A stretch of DNA of 6,248 nt, from the NCBI GenBank assembly GCA_016184235.1, contig JACPDC010000273.1, positions 1 to 6,248 on the forward strand. The letters are read 5' to 3'. This DNA comes from Deltaproteobacteria bacterium (GTDB lineage Bacteria; Desulfobacterota; Binatia; UBA9968). Below, in pieces: positions 5,313 through 6,248 of the stretch; the first letter of the stretch is position 1, and every line of letters starts with the position of its first letter. A program made the position numbers and the translations under genes. Under the pieces are notes generated by a model, which had not been told where the DNA came from, ran no database searches, and worked only from the letters and a program-made list of their open reading frames with translations.

Positions 5313-6248
5313 CTATCTCCCGATAACTTCCTTCTCGATCCGTCTGCCAAGACCATCGTAACGGTAATTGACCGTAGTTCCATTAATCACCGCCCTCACC
5401 AACCGGTTTTCTGCATCGTATTCGTATGAATTAAAAGGACCAGGTGTCTTCGGCGTCTTTCGCGTCAAGTTTCCGTTGTTGTCGTACTGATAGGTGAAGT
5501 TGGCGTCCCCGGTGAGCTGGTTAGCACTATTAAATACCGAGGTCCCGTTTTGGTTTGAATTGGTCCTATTGCCAACAGGGTCGTACGTGAAGGACTCAAG
5601 TGGATTCGTTGGAAGCGGATTCACCGCTTGCACCAACCTATTCAGAGTATCGTAAGTATAATTTGCAGCACCATCACGACTCGTCTTAGACGTTCTGTTG
5701 CCCACCCGGTCATACGTATAATCGAAACTGTTGATCGTTGCTGCCCCCAACTGGTGAGCCAGCCGGGTCAACTGCGAAGCGGCATCGTACGTGTAATTTG
5801 TTATCACCCCATTCCCATGAGTCATGGAGGTGCGTCGACCAAGAGCGTCGTAGGTGAAGGTGGTCGTGAAGGTGTAGATGGGATCTACATCGGTAAGGGG
5901 TGAGGAGTAAGGGGTGAAGGGATCGGGCTGCGATACTTCGACTTTGCTCAGTACAGGTTTTGGATTTTCGATTTTGGATTTTGGATTAGAATTTAAAGAA
6001 GATACCATCGCCAAGTAGAGATTGGTATAAGTCTCGGGCTTCGAGTCTTGAGTTTCGACTATAGGAGAGAAGACTCGCCGCTGTGGACGATCTGACTGTG
6101 GGATCTCGGCCTGCATCTTGGCGATCAATTCCTTAAAGTCGGGAATACGAGATGGCGAATTGCGAATGGCGAATAGCGAATCGTCCAGAGATGCCAACTG
6201 CACGGCTTTATTTTCTTGCGCCTCTGCATGCATCACTGGCGCATTATA
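5313..6248 (-). CDS. RHS/YD-repeat protein, 3' part; ends without RHS core or toxin domain
   Basis: The frame is open from the right edge to the TAG at 5315-5313, giving 311 residues. A GTG at 6236-6234 starts an in-frame 307-residue version, but the frame continues upstream and no clear Shine-Dalgarno was found, so the true start is probably outside the window. Numbered from the GTG, residues 128-307 hold about eight YD repeats (FTYDALGRR, YTYDAASQL, YTYDRVGNR, YTYDTLNRL, FTYDPVGNR, YQYDNNGNL, YEYDAENRL, YRYDGLGRR), which form secreted beta-cage shells. The protein stops right after the last repeat. The usual RHS core and variable C-terminal toxin are missing, so this is a truncated copy or a small repeat-only protein. 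Residues 1-120 are low-complexity and partly encoded by tandem heptamers. Base composition is less GC-rich than arrA or lysR, which fits horizontal transfer. Confidence 0.75.
   Translation of the reverse strand, partial: YNAPVMHAEAQENKAVQLASLDDSLFAIRNSPSRIPDFKELIAKMQAEIPQSDRPQRRVFSPIVETQDSKPETYTNLYLAMVSSLNSNPKSKIENPKPVLSKVEVSQPDPFTPYSSPLTDVDPIYTFTTTFTYDALGRRTSMTHGNGVITNYTYDAASQLTRLAHQLGAATINSFDYTYDRVGNRTSKTSRDGAANYTYDTLNRLVQAVNPLPTNPLESFTYDPVGNRTNSNQNGTSVFNSANQLTGDANFTYQYDNNGNLTRKTPKTPGPFNSYEYDAENRLVRAVINGTTVNYRYDGLGRRIEKEVIGR
5893..5920. repeat. Heptanucleotide array A, 4 x 7 bp (GTRARGR)
   Basis: Four consecutive 7-bp units fit GTRARGR (R = A or G) on the plus strand. On the coding strand they encode PFTPYSSPLT (residues 106-115 of the RHS product). 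It resembles heptanucleotide short tandem repeats known from cyanobacteria and other repeat-rich genomes. Confidence 0.7.
5936..5957. repeat. Dispersed repeat copy within the RHS gene
   Basis: CTTCGACTTTGCTCAG (5936-5951) matches 5104-5120 except for the 3-4 nt spacer. It encodes part of the segment PVLSKVEV (93-101) between arrays A and B. This core looks like a common intergenic repeat that has entered a coding frame. Confidence 0.5.
5960..5987. repeat. Heptanucleotide array B, 4 x 7 bp (TTSGATT)
   Basis: Four units fit TTSGATT; three are identical and the second has C for G. It encodes the NPKSKIENPK segment (residues 84-93), where NPK/KIEN-type repetition shows at protein level. Confidence 0.8.
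6031..6058. repeat. Heptanucleotide array C, 4 x 7 bp (GYYTYGR)
   Basis: Four degenerate units fit GYYTYGR (Y = C or T). It encodes VETQDSKPET (residues 60-69). It is the most diverged of the four arrays, so it may be the oldest. Confidence 0.6.
6154..6181. repeat. Heptanucleotide array D, 4 x 7 bp (DGCGAAT)
   Basis: Four units are identical except in their first base (G, T, G, A). It encodes DSLFAIRNSP (residues 19-28). Confidence 0.8.

Noticed and set aside
5893..6181. Heptamer arrays considered as CRISPR or minisatellite
   Set aside because: Units are 7 bp, contiguous and without spacers, so they are not CRISPR; each family has only four units.

Overview
The window reads as bacterial chromosome with GC-rich genes separated by AT-richer spacers. 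It carries a respiratory arsenate reductase gene, -24/-12 (sigma-54) promoter signatures and many short dispersed repeats. This suggests an anaerobic or facultative subsurface-type bacterium, perhaps Desulfobacterota (Deltaproteobacteria) or an NC10-like lineage. The taxon is inferred from general character only; no rRNA or tRNA is present to anchor it.

Layout. (1) 1-2520, minus: arrA, the Mo/Fe-S catalytic subunit of respiratory arsenate reductase, with a Tat signal. Only its last few codons run off the left edge. (2) 2521-2921: 401-nt spacer holding the arrA ribosome-binding site, a sigma-54 promoter candidate, an overlapping palindrome and an A/T-armed hairpin about 100 nt after the next gene. 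(3) 2922-3383, minus: a universal stress protein (UspA-fold) gene with its own sigma-54 promoter candidate, nearly identical to that of arrA. (4) 3384-3767: divergent spacer with the usp promoter, two palindromes and a very GC-rich 110-nt island that can fold into an H-type pseudoknot. (5) 3768-4652, plus: LysR-type regulator starting at GTG. (6) 4731-4994, plus: small single-pass membrane protein with four cysteines. (7) 4995-5312: gene-free stretch filled with inverted and direct repeats. (8) 5313 to the right edge, minus: 3' end of an RHS/YD-repeat gene. Its 5' half contains four separate 4 x 7-bp heptanucleotide arrays and a copy of a dispersed repeat.

How the parts may work together. ArrA is exported folded to the periplasm and reduces arsenate as terminal electron acceptor; its electron-transfer partner ArrB would be expected just left of the window. 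The usp and arrA genes lie in tandem with 12 of 15 shared bases fixed or conserved in matching -24/-12 elements (13 of 15 identical), so one enhancer-binding activator could switch both on. The LysR regulator is divergent from usp and could act in the same spacer, but its effector is unknown. The right-hand third looks like repeat-rich accessory DNA unrelated to arsenic respiration. The least explained elements are the pseudoknot-capable island and the heptamer arrays inside the RHS reading frame.
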